Notes: generated by a model from the sequence alone, not told the origin. DNA of 64,000 nt from JBFWVR01 sp050246635 (GCA_050246635.1 JBFWVR010000006.1:186001-250000); one strand, 5' to 3'; positions 38,781 through 47,550 are shown, numbered from the stretch's first letter. Numbers and translations: made by a program.

Positions 38781-40136
38781 ATGAGCTATTCACGAGATCA
38801 GGTCAAGACCATCACCGACAAGGTGCTGAACATGTGCAGCGCCGACGCCGTGGAGGTGAGCTTCTCCGGCGGGGAGCGCTCCGCGACGCGGTATGCCAAC
38901 TCGAGCATCACGGCCAACCTGGTGGAGCACGATCAGGAGATCCAGGTCACGGTCTACTACGGGCAGAAGAGCGCGACGGCGAGCACGCACCAGTTCGACG
39001 ACGCGTCGCTCAAGAACATCATCCAGCAGGTGCAGACCCTCGCGCAGCGCAAGCCGGACAACCCGGAGCTCATGCCGCTCGTGAAGGGACCGCAGACCTA
39101 CATCGAGGTGGATGCGACGCTTCCCGGCACGGTGGACTTCGGCCCGGCCGAGCGCGCGAAGATGGTCAAGGCCAGCACCGACATCTGCGAGAAGAAGGGC
39201 GTGCTGGGCGCCGGGTACATCCCGAAAATGCACTGGACGAACGCCACGGCGAACTCCGAGGGGCTCTTCTCCTACTTCCGGTACGCCGAGGCCAGCTTCA
39301 TCCTGACCTGCCGCACGCCGGACCAGACCGGCTCGGGCTGGGCGGGCACCACGGGACAGAAGAACATCGCGGACATCGACGCGGTGGCGCTCACCGAGGT
39401 GGCGGCGGACAAGGCGCTCAAGTCGCGCCAGCCCCGGGCGCTCGAGCCCGGCAACTACACCGTCATCCTCGAGCCGCGTCCGGCGGCCCGCTACCTGTCG
39501 CTCATGCTCCAGTCGCTCCAGGCGCGCACCGCCGAGGAGGGGCGCAGCTTCATGAGCGGCAAGCAGCGTGGCGAGACCCGGCTCGGCGAGAAGGTCTTCG
39601 GTGACAACGTCACCATCCGCAGCGACATCGGCAACCCGGTCCTGCGGCAGACCCCCATCGGCGACGACGGCCTGCCGGCCAAGCCCATCACCTGGATCGA
39701 GAAGGGCGTGGTGAAGAACCTGTTCTACGACCGCTATTGGGCGGACAAGCAGAAGAAGGCCCCGACGGCGACGATGCCGGGCATGAGCCTGGTGATGGAG
39801 GGCGGGGACTCGACGGTCGAGGAGATGATCAAGTCCACCCGCCGGGGGCTGCTCGTCAGCTTCTTCTGGTACATCCGGGGCGTGGACCCGATGACGCTGC
39901 TCTTCACGGGCATGACCCGCGACGGGCTGTTCCTGATCGAGAACGGCGAGATCGTCGCGCCCGTCCAGAACTTCCGCTGGAACGAGTCGCCGGCGGTGAG
40001 CTTCAACAACATCACGATGCTGGGCAAGCCGATCCCGATGCACACGGGCGAGGCCTACGACAACCCCGGGACCGCGCTGGTGCCGCCGATGAAGATCGAG
40101 GACTTCACCATGACCTCGATCTCGCCCGCGGTGTAA
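38781..40136 (+). CDS. PmbA/TldE-family protein
   Basis: The 451-residue PmbA (TldE)-type half of a TldD/TldE protease pair. Typical blocks are EVSFSGGERSATRYANSSIT, the central GNYTVILEPRPAARYLSLML, PITWIEKGVVKNLFYDRYWA and the C-terminal GLFLIENGEIVAPVQNFRWN. No HExxxH motif, as expected for this non-catalytic half. No signal peptide, unlike its partner. A TAAAGT box (38756-38761) precedes the start by 19 bases. Pairs with the downstream gene 13 bases away. Confidence 0.92.
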   Translation: MSYSRDQVKTITDKVLNMCSADAVEVSFSGGERSATRYANSSITANLVEHDQEIQVTVYYGQKSATASTHQFDDASLKNIIQQVQTLAQRKPDNPELMPLVKGPQTYIEVDATLPGTVDFGPAERAKMVKASTDICEKKGVLGAGYIPKMHWTNATANSEGLFSYFRYAEASFILTCRTPDQTGSGWAGTTGQKNIADIDAVALTEVAADKALKSRQPRALEPGNYTVILEPRPAARYLSLMLQSLQARTAEEGRSFMSGKQRGETRLGEKVFGDNVTIRSDIGNPVLRQTPIGDDGLPAKPITWIEKGVVKNLFYDRYWADKQKKAPTATMPGMSLVMEGGDSTVEEMIKSTRRGLLVSFFWYIRGVDPMTLLFTGMTRDGLFLIENGEIVAPVQNFRWNESPAVSFNNITMLGKPIPMHTGEAYDNPGTALVPPMKIEDFTMTSISPAV

Positions 40137-40148
40137 GGGAGCACGAGA

Positions 40149-41729
40149 ATGAATCGCAGGGACTTCGTCAAGACGCTCAGCGCCACCGGCGTGGCGCTCT
40201 ACGCCTCGGACCTGGTCGGCGACCTGCTCGCCCAGAGCCCGCAGGGCCAGGTGCTGCAGTCGCGCTTCAAGGGCCTGTCCGACATCGCGCTGACCGAGGC
40301 CAAGCGCCTGGGCTGCACCTACTGTGACATCCGGTTCACGCGGAACATCAACGACAGCATCGCCATCCGCGATCGCATCGTCACCAACAGCTTCGGGTTC
40401 GGCGGCCAGGGCCGGGAGGAGAGCGCCGGCTTCGGCGTGCGCGTGATCCATTCCGGCGTCTGGGGCTTCGCGAGCAGCCCGATCGTGTCGGAGGACGAGA
40501 TTCGCAAGATCGCGGCCCAGGCGACGGAGGTGGCGAAGGCCAGCGCCATCAGCAAGCGCTTCGAGGTCAAGCTCGCCCCGGTGGACGCCTACACCGACTA
40601 CTGGGCCGTGCCGGTCAAGGTGAAGCCGGACGACGTCTCGCTCGACGACAAGATTGCGTTCCTGATGCAGATCAACGAGGCGGCCCTCAAGCAGCCCGAC
40701 GTGATCCGCGTCCAGTCGCAGATCGCGTTCGACTACGAGTGGAAGTACCTGGCCACCTCGGAGGGCTCCTACATCGAGCAGGAGATCTACCGGACCGCGC
40801 CGGGCTTCACCGTGACCGCCCGGAAGGGCAACAAGGTGAAGAGCCGCACCTACATCGTGCCGCCGCGGACCGCGGGCTACGAGGTCGCGACCGAGGGCCG
40901 CATGCTCGAGAACGTGGAGCAGACGTGCGCCGAGGCGGCCGAGCACTGCATCGCGCCGCCGGTGCCGATCGGCCTCAAGGACGTGATCTTCACGCCGTCG
41001 CACGCGATGCTGACGATCCACGAGATCGTGGCCCATGCGACCGAGCTCGACCGCATCGTCGGCTACGAGGCCAACTACGCCGGCACGAGCTTCGTGAAGA
41101 TCAGCGACATCGGCAAGCTGAAGTACGGCTCGAAGCTGTTCAACGTGACCGCCGACCGGACCATCGACGGCGGCATGTGCACGATCGGGTACGACGACGA
41201 CGGCGTGAAGTCGCAGGAGTGGCCCCTCGTGCGGGAGGGCATCCTCGTCGGGCTGCAGACCAACCGCGAGACCGCGCACTACATCGGCGAGACCCAGTCG
41301 CGGGGTTGCACCTTCGCCACCTCCTGGCGGAACTACCCGTTCCTGCGCATGCCGAACGTGCACGTCGATCCGGGGCCGCCCGGATCGCCGACGCCGGAGG
41401 AGCTCATCGCCGACACCAAGGACGCGGTGCTCATCGACGGCCGCGGCAGCTACTCGATCGACCAGCAGCGCTTCAACGGCCAGTTCGGCGGGGATGCGTT
41501 CTGGGAGATCAAGAACGGCAAGAAGACGCGCATGCTGAGCGACGTCACCTACAACGCGATCACCACCGACTTCTGGCAGAACCTCGACGCCATCACCGGC
41601 AAGGAGTCGTGGCAGATGTTCGGCACGACCGGCGACGCGAAGGGCCAGCCGGTGCAGATCAACCACCCCTCGCACGGATCGCCGTGGTGCCGGATCAAGC
41701 GGATCATGGTGGGGGCGGCGTACAGCTAG
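40149..41729 (+). CDS. tldD: TldD-family metalloprotease with twin-arginine signal
   Basis: The 526-residue TldD homologue starts MNRRDFVKTLSATGVALYAS, a twin-arginine export signal with the consensus RRxFVK. The metal-binding motif is HEIVAHATELDR (HExxxH), where most TldD proteins have HEAxGH. Other blocks are GQGREESAGFGVRVIHSGVW, EGRMLENVEQTCAEAAEHCI and a C-terminal DGRGSYSIDQQRFNGQFGGD. TldD/TldE cleave unstructured peptides, including RiPP leaders and DNA-gyrase toxins. An exported TldD paired with an apparently unexported PmbA is odd. SD GGGAG lies before ATG 40149. Confidence 0.93.
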   Translation: MNRRDFVKTLSATGVALYASDLVGDLLAQSPQGQVLQSRFKGLSDIALTEAKRLGCTYCDIRFTRNINDSIAIRDRIVTNSFGFGGQGREESAGFGVRVIHSGVWGFASSPIVSEDEIRKIAAQATEVAKASAISKRFEVKLAPVDAYTDYWAVPVKVKPDDVSLDDKIAFLMQINEAALKQPDVIRVQSQIAFDYEWKYLATSEGSYIEQEIYRTAPGFTVTARKGNKVKSRTYIVPPRTAGYEVATEGRMLENVEQTCAEAAEHCIAPPVPIGLKDVIFTPSHAMLTIHEIVAHATELDRIVGYEANYAGTSFVKISDIGKLKYGSKLFNVTADRTIDGGMCTIGYDDDGVKSQEWPLVREGILVGLQTNRETAHYIGETQSRGCTFATSWRNYPFLRMPNVHVDPGPPGSPTPEELIADTKDAVLIDGRGSYSIDQQRFNGQFGGDAFWEIKNGKKTRMLSDVTYNAITTDFWQNLDAITGKESWQMFGTTGDAKGQPVQINHPSHGSPWCRIKRIMVGAAYS

Positions 41730-41749
41730 GATCGGATCGAAGGACACGG

Positions 41750-41769
41750 CCCTTCGACTGCGCTCAGGG
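41750..41769. repeat. CCCTTCGACTGCGCTCAGGG motif
   Basis: A single copy of a 20-base motif with CCCT/AGGG ends, in the gap after tldD. I recall closely similar CTTCGAC...GCTCAGG motifs scattered between genes in many bacterial genomes; this is recollection, not a search. Its role is unknown. Confidence 0.45.
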
Positions 41770-41822
41770 TCGCCCCGGGCAACGTCGAGGGGCGAAGGGT
41801 CCGAAGGTCACGAAGGCGTACA

Positions 41823-41859
41823 GCACAAGGGGGGCGGAGATGATCCGCCCCCCTTGTGC
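41823..41859. terminator. Strong bidirectional terminator hairpin
   Basis: GCACAAGGGGGGCGGA (41823-41838) pairs perfectly with TCCGCCCCCCTTGTGC (41844-41859) around the loop GATGA, a 16-bp stem. It lies between convergent tldD and csbD. Its CACAAGG/CCTTGTG base resembles the hairpin at 52427-52470. Confidence 0.85.
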
Positions 41860-41880
41860 ATTGTACGGGTGTGTCGGCCG

Positions 41881-42084
41881 TTACGCGTTGGCCTGGCGCT
41901 GCCAGTCGTCGACCTGCTTCTGCGCTTCCTCGCGCGCGACGCCGTAGCGCTCCTGCACGCGACCCACGAGCTGGTCGGTCTGGCCGTCGATCTGGTCGAG
42001 CTCGTCGTCGGTGAGCTTGCCCCAGCGCTCCTTCGCCTTGCCACGCAGCTGCTTCCACTGGCCCTTGAGGGTGTCGCTGTTCAT
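41881..42084 (-). CDS. CsbD-family stress protein
   Basis: The 67-residue hydrophilic protein MNSDTLKGQWKQLRGKAKER with QIDGQTDQLVGRVQERYGVA is a typical CsbD-like protein; the family is induced by general stress but has no known biochemical function. AAGGAG lies before ATG 42084. It clusters with a BON lipoprotein gene on the same strand, 114 bases downstream of that gene's stop. Confidence 0.95.
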   Translation of the reverse strand: MNSDTLKGQWKQLRGKAKERWGKLTDDELDQIDGQTDQLVGRVQERYGVAREEAQKQVDDWQRQANA

Positions 42085-42198
42085 GAGGAACTCCTTGTGA
42101 TGAATGGCGGCCGAGGCCGCCGGGTAATGCGGTTCGTGCGCGCCCGGTCCACGACCGGACGTGCCGCCCCACCGCCGGGCGGCCGGGCGGATGACGGC

Positions 42199-42609
42199 CT
42201 AGTGGGCCATCACCGTGAGCTGGTTGTCGATGCGGTACCCGGGCGCTTCTTCGCGGGCAATCCGTTCGGCCTCGTCCTTCTGGGCCTCGGTCGGCACGGA
42301 GCCGCGGAGCACCACGGTCTTCGTCTCGTGGTTGGTGTCGACGTTGATGTCGTCGGCGTCGACCGTGTCATCGGCGATCAGCGCGGCCTTCACGTCCATG
42401 GTCTCCATGGCCGCGTCGGCGCGATCGCCGATCTCGCCGGCCGCGCGCCGGGTGCTGTCGATCGCGTCGTCGGCGGCGTCGCGTGCCGCATCCGCGCTGT
42501 CCTGGTCCGTCATCGACGGCGTGTCCTGCTCGGGCGTGCGGTCGCACGCAACGGCGCCAGCGAGCGAGCCGGCGACGAGCAGCGCGAGCAGCGGTTTCGG
42601 GTGCGTCAT
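42199..42609 (-). CDS. BON-domain lipoprotein
   Basis: The 136-residue protein has a lipoprotein signal (PLLALLVAGSLAGAVACDRT, lipobox GAVAC), an Asp/Ala-rich linker and a C-terminal BON domain (VKAALIADDTVDADDINVDT, KTVVLRGSVPTEAQKDEAER, APGYRIDNQLTV). BON domains bind membranes or phospholipid, and OsmY-type proteins are induced by osmotic stress. It is likely periplasmic and part of the local stress group with csbD. Confidence 0.92.
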   Translation of the reverse strand: MTHPKPLLALLVAGSLAGAVACDRTPEQDTPSMTDQDSADAARDAADDAIDSTRRAAGEIGDRADAAMETMDVKAALIADDTVDADDINVDTNHETKTVVLRGSVPTEAQKDEAERIAREEAPGYRIDNQLTVMAH

Positions 42610-42777
42610 CTCTCAGTCCTCCTCCCGGCGGTGCGTGCCGGGCTGGACCGATGAGATATCAAGACGGGTGCCAGCCGTGATGGGCGGCGTAACCCAATGA
42701 CTGTAAGGATGTTAGCGGGTGGGCTGTTATTCAGGGATGGCGCGGGGCAGGGCCGGCCGGACGGGCGATCTCGGTAG

Positions 42778-42804
42778 GCCGGGCCACACATTGGGCAGCC
42801 CGGC
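42778..42804 (-). terminator. Hairpin downstream of the DUF4159 gene
   Basis: GCCGGGC (42778-42784) and GCCCGGC (42798-42804) pair perfectly with a 13-base loop, 16 bases after the DUF4159 stop. There is no U-tract. Confidence 0.4.
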
Positions 42805-42819
42805 CGTACGGGGGATGGT

Positions 42820-43551
42820 TCAGCTCGCCATCGCGTACACGACGATGTTCACCGCGAAGCGCGTGTTGTCGTCGCGCTGGAAGCGCTTGTTGCGCCAGTC
42901 GTAGTCCCACTCGCACCCGTAGTCCTTGTTCGAGTACAGGACGCCGATCCGGCCGTCGAACCGCACGGCCCGCAGGTAGTCGTGCACGATGTCGTCGCCG
43001 AAGCCGTTCAGCTCGTGCACGGTCTGCGGGGGGCCGTCGGGAAAGGTGAAGAACGTCCGGTACAGCGCGTGGTCGTTGGGCAGCCTCGCCAGCACGTCGG
43101 GCCCGTCGAACATCTGGCGCACTTCCTGCTCGAACGAGACGGCGTAGAGGCCGGCGATGTCGTGGTTGCAGTCGTCGGAGAAGAGCAGGCCGCCGCCTTC
43201 GACATACGCCCGGAGGCGCGCCCGCTCGGCGTCGGAGAAGCGCACGAGCTTGTGGCCGGTCATGAACAGGAACGGGAAGGCGGGGAGCTCCACGGAATCG
43301 GCGCCGATGATGACCTCGTCCGGGTAGACCGGAATGTCGGTGTACTCGACGATCGAGTTGAGCACGTTGGCCGCGACCTTCGGGTTGTAGTCCCAGTCGC
43401 CGGAGTCGTAGCGCAGGCGGGCGAAGACGAACTCGCTGGCGCGAGGCCGGCCTGTCGCGGGCTGTGCCGCCCGCACCCCGCGGGGCAGGCCGAGCCCGGC
43501 CGTCGCCAGCGCGGCCGCGCGGAGGAAACGACGTCTGGTGGGCGCGGCCAT
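42820..43551 (-). CDS. DUF4159 domain protein with twin-arginine signal
   Basis: The 243-residue protein starts MAAPTRRRFLRAAALATAGL, a Tat-type signal. The DUF4159 domain follows: FVFARLRYDSGDWDYNPKVA, LPAFPFLFMTGHKLVRFSDA, LRAYVEGGGLLFSDDCNHDI, LPNDHALYRTFFTFPDGPP, and GVLYSNKDYGCEWDYDWRN. DUF4159 genes often travel with MoxR/BatA operons like the one at 31872-38743, but this one is separate. Function unknown. Divergent from the hybrid kinase with a mirror-image promoter between them. Confidence 0.9.
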   Translation of the reverse strand: MAAPTRRRFLRAAALATAGLGLPRGVRAAQPATGRPRASEFVFARLRYDSGDWDYNPKVAANVLNSIVEYTDIPVYPDEVIIGADSVELPAFPFLFMTGHKLVRFSDAERARLRAYVEGGGLLFSDDCNHDIAGLYAVSFEQEVRQMFDGPDVLARLPNDHALYRTFFTFPDGPPQTVHELNGFGDDIVHDYLRAVRFDGRIGVLYSNKDYGCEWDYDWRNKRFQRDDNTRFAVNIVVYAMAS

Positions 43552-43562
43552 GGGGTGCCGTC

Positions 43563-43606
43563 CAGTATACCGGCCGCACGTCGTGGTCGTGCTGGCCGGT
43601 ATACTG
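43563..43606. promoter_or_regulatory. Mirror-image divergent promoter: 13-bp perfect inverted repeat
   Basis: CAGTATACCGGCC (43563-43575) and GGCCGGTATACTG (43594-43606) are exact reverse complements separated by 18 bases. Each arm contains a -10-like TATACT reading outward: minus strand 43569-43564 towards the DUF4159 start (12 bases on), plus strand 43600-43605 towards the hybrid kinase start (40 bases on). The arms could also be an operator that closes both promoters together. Confidence 0.75.
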
Positions 43607-43645
43607 TCCTCACTCCCACCGCGATCGTGTCCCGAGGTTCCCCAG

Positions 43646-46123
43646 ATGATCGAGTCCGTGCGGCGCGTGTTCGACACCAGCGGCTTGCTGCCACGCTGGC
43701 CCGGCAGGGTGTGGAGGCCTGCGCCGGGCCGGGCGCAGGTCGTGTCGGGCGTGGCCCTCGGGGCCGGCCGCCTCGTGCGGGCCGCCGTGGCACCCCGGGT
43801 CGTCCCGGCGCGCCGGGACGTGCCCTTCCGCCAGGTCCTCGTCCGGTGCGGCGCCTGCATGATCGCCTGCGGCACCCTGCACCTGCTCGAGGCCGTCATC
43901 GCCGGGTGGCCGCTGGACGCGGCCGCCGGTGCGGCGACCGCCGCGGTGTCGTGGGCCTCGGTGTTCGCGCTGATCCCGGTGTGGCCCGGCGCCCTCGCGC
44001 CGCGCGGATCCCGTGACCTGCAGCGGGCGGTGGACGAACGCACGGCCGCGCTGGAGGCGGCCAACGCCGCCCTGCAGCGCGAGATCGAGGAACGCCGGGC
44101 CGTGGAAGAACGGTTGCGGCAATCCGAGGCGCGCCTTCGACTGGCATTCGATGCCGGACGCATGGGGGCGTGGGACCTCGATCTGCAAGGGGGGCGGATC
44201 GAGTGGTCGGGGCACCTGGGGGATGCGCAGCCCATCCCCGAGGGCTCGTTCACCGGCTCGTTCGACGACTTCCTGGCGCTCGTGCAACCGGAAGACCGCG
44301 CGCGTGTGGCGGCCACGTTCGACCAGGCGCGTGCCGACTGTGCCGAGTTCGAGGTCGAGTTCCGGCACCCGCGCCCCGACGGGTCGTCCCGCTGGATCGC
44401 GGGTCGCGGCTCCGTTGTCTGTGACGAGCACGGCACCCCGATCCGCATCGTCGGCCTCGGGATCGACGTGACGGCCAGGCGTCGCGCCGAGGAGTCGGCG
44501 CGGTTCCTCGCGCGCGCAAGCGGTGCGTTGAGCGACATCGTGGACGAGGACAGCGCGCTCCGGAAGGTGGCCAGCCTCGCGGTGCCGCAGATCGCCGACT
44601 GGTGCGCGATTCAGCTCGCCACGCCCGACGGCCAGCTGCGCGGCGTCGGGGTCGCCCACGCGGATCCCGCCAGGCTCGGCGCGGCGCAGGCGCTCCAACG
44701 CGAGTACCCGGCCGACCCGGCCGCGCCGCGGGGCGCCTACTCGGTGCTCCGGTCCGGCCGGACGGAGTTCGTGTTCGACCTGGATCCGGCGGCGCTGTCC
44801 TCGGCGGCGCGGGATGACCGCCACCGGTCGCTGCTCGGGGCGATCGGCCTGCGTTCCATCATCTCGGCGCCGCTGAAGTATCGCGGTGGCGTGCTCGGCA
44901 TCATCCAGCTCGGGATGGCCCATTCCGGCCGCCGCTACTCGGAGATCGACGTGCGGCAGGTCGAGGACCTGGCGACCCGCGCCGCCGGCGCGCTCGAGAA
45001 CGTGCGGCTGTATGCCGCGCTCAGGGAGGCGGACCGGCGCAAGGACGAGTTCCTCGCGGTGCTGGCGCACGAGCTCCGCAACCCGCTGGCGCCCCTCACC
45101 GTGGGCCTGCAGGTGCTGCGCGGACCCGCCGATCCCGCGGACCCCGGCGGGCGCGGCCGGATCCTGACCGCGATGGAGCGCCAGCTCCAGCACCTCAATC
45201 GCCTCGTGGACGATCTGCTGGACGTGGCCCGGATTGCGCGCGGCAAGATCGAGCTCGTCCAGGAACCCTGCAGCCTGGCGGAGGTGCTCGATCGCGCCGT
45301 CGAGATGGCCGAGCCGATCGTCGCGAGCCGGCGGCACGAGCTCATCGTCGACGTGCCCGCGCGACCGATCCCCGTGCGGGTGGATGCCGTGCGGATTGCG
45401 CAGGTCGTCTCGAACCTGCTCAACAACGCCGCGAAGTACAGCGAGCCCGGCCGGGAAATCCGCCTGTCGGCCGCCACCGAAGAAGGGCAGGCCGTCGTCC
45501 GGGTGCGGGATCAGGGCGTGGGCATCCAGCGGGAGCGGCTGGGTGAGCTGTTCACGCTCTTCGGGCAGGCGGCGCCGGAGGACGCGCGGCTCGGCGGCCT
45601 CGGTATCGGGCTGTATCTCGTCCGGATGCTGGTGATGGCGCACGGGGGGACCGTCGAAGCCACGAGCGAGGGCCCCGGCCTGGGCAGCGAGTTCGTGGTG
45701 CGGCTGCCGCTGCAGGCGGTGACCGACGGGGCCGGCCCGCCCGCGGAGCCCGAGGCCGCCGCGCCCCGGCGCATCCTCGTGGTGGACGACAACCGGGATT
45801 CGCTCGACACCCTCGCCATGTTGCTGCGGATGCACGGCCACGACGTGCAGACCGCCGTGGATGGGCAGTCCACCTTCGAGCTGCTCGAGCGCTTCACGCC
45901 CGACGTCGCCCTGCTCGACATCGGGTTGCCGGACACCGACGGATACCAGATTGCGCGGGCCATGCGGGCAGCCGCCGGGACGCGGCCGCTGCTGCTGATT
46001 GCGGTGACCGGGTGGGGCGGGCGCGCCGACCGCCTGCGGTCGCGCGAGGCGGGCTTCGACGAGCACCTCGTGAAGCCCGTCGACTGGGAGGAACTGCAGC
46101 GCATCCTCGACCCGCCCGCCTGA
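43646..46123 (+). CDS. Hybrid sensor histidine kinase/response regulator
   Basis: An 825-residue membrane kinase. Residues about 1-115 match the ethylene-receptor-like sensor found in bacterial kinases (FDTSGLLPRW, ARRDVPFRQV, ACMIACGTLHLLEAVIAGWP, SWASVFALIPVWP), but its first helices are eroded. Then come a short coiled coil, a PAS domain (about 155-285), a GAF domain (about 295-450), HisKA with FLAVLAHELRNPLAP, an HATPase (NLLNNAAKYS, DQGVGI, GLGIGL) and a C-terminal receiver (VVDDNRDS, LLDIGLPDTDG, KPVDW). ATG 43646 is chosen; upstream ATGs lie in the promoter. Effector unknown. Confidence 0.92.
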   Translation: MIESVRRVFDTSGLLPRWPGRVWRPAPGRAQVVSGVALGAGRLVRAAVAPRVVPARRDVPFRQVLVRCGACMIACGTLHLLEAVIAGWPLDAAAGAATAAVSWASVFALIPVWPGALAPRGSRDLQRAVDERTAALEAANAALQREIEERRAVEERLRQSEARLRLAFDAGRMGAWDLDLQGGRIEWSGHLGDAQPIPEGSFTGSFDDFLALVQPEDRARVAATFDQARADCAEFEVEFRHPRPDGSSRWIAGRGSVVCDEHGTPIRIVGLGIDVTARRRAEESARFLARASGALSDIVDEDSALRKVASLAVPQIADWCAIQLATPDGQLRGVGVAHADPARLGAAQALQREYPADPAAPRGAYSVLRSGRTEFVFDLDPAALSSAARDDRHRSLLGAIGLRSIISAPLKYRGGVLGIIQLGMAHSGRRYSEIDVRQVEDLATRAAGALENVRLYAALREADRRKDEFLAVLAHELRNPLAPLTVGLQVLRGPADPADPGGRGRILTAMERQLQHLNRLVDDLLDVARIARGKIELVQEPCSLAEVLDRAVEMAEPIVASRRHELIVDVPARPIPVRVDAVRIAQVVSNLLNNAAKYSEPGREIRLSAATEEGQAVVRVRDQGVGIQRERLGELFTLFGQAAPEDARLGGLGIGLYLVRMLVMAHGGTVEATSEGPGLGSEFVVRLPLQAVTDGAGPPAEPEAAAPRRILVVDDNRDSLDTLAMLLRMHGHDVQTAVDGQSTFELLERFTPDVALLDIGLPDTDGYQIARAMRAAAGTRPLLLIAVTGWGGRADRLRSREAGFDEHLVKPVDWEELQRILDPPA

Positions 46124-46158
46124 GCGGGCCCGGGGGAGGCACCCGGACGGCGAGGCCG

Positions 46159-47073
46159 TCAGGAGCGCCTGGCGCGTTCGGCCTGGACGTAGCGGGAGGG
46201 CAGGGGATGATCGAGGCGGCCTTCGATGAGGGCCGACGCCTGCATAACCCCCTCGAGCTGCACGCCGGTCTCGATACCGAGCCCGTCCAGCATGTACAGC
46301 AGGTCCTCGGTCGCCAGGTTGCCCGCGGCCCCCGGCGCGTACGGGCAGCCGCCGAGCCCTCCGGCGGAGCTGTCGAACGTCGCGATCCCGGCGTCGAGCC
46401 CCGCGAGCACGTTGGCGAGCGCCGTGCCGCGTGTGTCGTGGAAGTGCAGGGCGATGCGCGCGCGGGGCACCCGCGCGGCGACCGCCTCGACGACGAGCGG
46501 CACCTGTCCGGGGTGCGCGATGCCAATCGTGTCTGACACCGCCACCTCGTACACACCCAGGTCGTGCAGGCGCGCCGCCACGTCGGCGACGACCCGGGGA
46601 TCGACGGCCCCCTCGAACGGGCAGCCGAACGCCGTGGAGAGGTAACCGCGCACGCGCAGGCCCGCCGCGATCGCACGCTCGCAGACCGCGGCGTAGGTGG
46701 CGAGCGACTCGTCGATCGACTGGTTGATGTTGCGGCGGCTGAACGTCTCGGTCGAGGCGGCGAAGATTGCGACTTCCGAGACCTGGGCCGCGATGGCCCG
46801 GTCGAGGCCCGCGAGGTTCGGCACCAGGGCCGTGTAGCGCACGCCGGGCCGGCGCGTGATGCCGGCGAAGACCTCGGCGGCGTCCGCCATCTGCGGCACC
46901 CACTTCGGGGACACGAACGCCGAGACCTCGATGACCTGGTGCCCGGCGGCCGAGAGGCGGTCGACGAACGCGATCTTGTCGGCGGTCGGGATCGTGGCCT
47001 TCTCGTTCTGCAGGCCGTCGCGGGGGCCGACCTCGACCAGGGTCACGCGGGTCGGACGCAGGCTCTCGGTCAC
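46159..47073 (-). CDS. Hydroxymethylglutaryl-CoA lyase
   Basis: Cleaves HMG-CoA to acetoacetate and acetyl-CoA, the last step of leucine degradation. The 304-residue TIM barrel shows the divalent-metal and substrate motifs VEVGPRDGLQNE, SAFVSPKWVPQMAD, RGYLSTAFGCPFEG and the catalytic Cys loop GGLGGCPYAPGAAGN, plus FHDTRGTALANVLAGL. GTG 47073 overlaps the stop of the biotin carrier gene (GTGA). It closes the leucine operon; convergent with the hybrid kinase. Confidence 0.95.
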   Translation of the reverse strand: MTESLRPTRVTLVEVGPRDGLQNEKATIPTADKIAFVDRLSAAGHQVIEVSAFVSPKWVPQMADAAEVFAGITRRPGVRYTALVPNLAGLDRAIAAQVSEVAIFAASTETFSRRNINQSIDESLATYAAVCERAIAAGLRVRGYLSTAFGCPFEGAVDPRVVADVAARLHDLGVYEVAVSDTIGIAHPGQVPLVVEAVAARVPRARIALHFHDTRGTALANVLAGLDAGIATFDSSAGGLGGCPYAPGAAGNLATEDLLYMLDGLGIETGVQLEGVMQASALIEGRLDHPLPSRYVQAERARRS

Positions 47074-47549
47074 GACTCGAGCTCCAGCAGGTTCACGCCC
47101 GGCTGCACGAGATCGCCCTCCGCGCAGCGCACGTCCTTGACCACGCCGTCGCGCGGCGCGCGCACGGCCAGCTCCATCTTCATCGCCTCGAGCACGATGA
47201 GCGTGTCGCCCTCGGCGACCGCATCGCCCGGTCCGACCAGCAGCTTCACGACGGTTGCCGGCATCGGTGCGGCCATCTGGTCACTCGCGCCCCGGCGTCC
47301 CCGGCGGCGGCTGCCGCCCTCGGGGGTGACCTCCAGTTCCGCCACCACGCCGTCGACGAACACCCACCGGCTCTCGCCGCTCCCGGCAACCGCGACCGTC
47401 CAGTGGCGCGTGCCGTTGTCGACCCGGTAGATCCCCGCGGACACCGGCGTGACCGTGTAGGTGCGATCGGCCACCGTGACGATGCCATCGTCGCCGACGA
47501 CGAGGCTGGTCGTGTCGTCCCCGAACCGGACTTGCAGCTTCTCGGCCAC
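47070..47549 (-). CDS. Biotin carboxyl carrier chain of an acyl-CoA carboxylase
   Basis: The 159-residue protein: its last 75 residues are a biotinyl domain with the acceptor Lys in EAMKMELAVRAPRDG. The first 80 or so form a beta-rich segment (LQVRFGDDTTSLVVGDDGIV, YRVDNGTRHWTVAV) resembling the BT linker domain of 3-methylcrotonyl-CoA carboxylase alpha chains. It starts at GTG 47549, two bases after the biotin carboxylase stop. Together the two genes equal one normal alpha chain. Works with the carboxyltransferase at 49887-51494. Confidence 0.92.
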   Translation of the reverse strand: MAEKLQVRFGDDTTSLVVGDDGIVTVADRTYTVTPVSAGIYRVDNGTRHWTVAVAGSGESRWVFVDGVVAELEVTPEGGSRRRGRRGASDQMAAPMPATVVKLLVGPGDAVAEGDTLIVLEAMKMELAVRAPRDGVVKDVRCAEGDLVQPGVNLLELES

Positions 47550-47550
47550 G

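Noticed and set aside
38790..41747. Minus-strand ORF of 985 codons
   Set aside because: Antisense of the PmbA/TldD pair, which have clear family motifs.
43610..46903. Minus-strand ORF of 1097 codons
   Set aside because: Antisense of the hybrid kinase and a frame shadow of HMG-CoA lyase.
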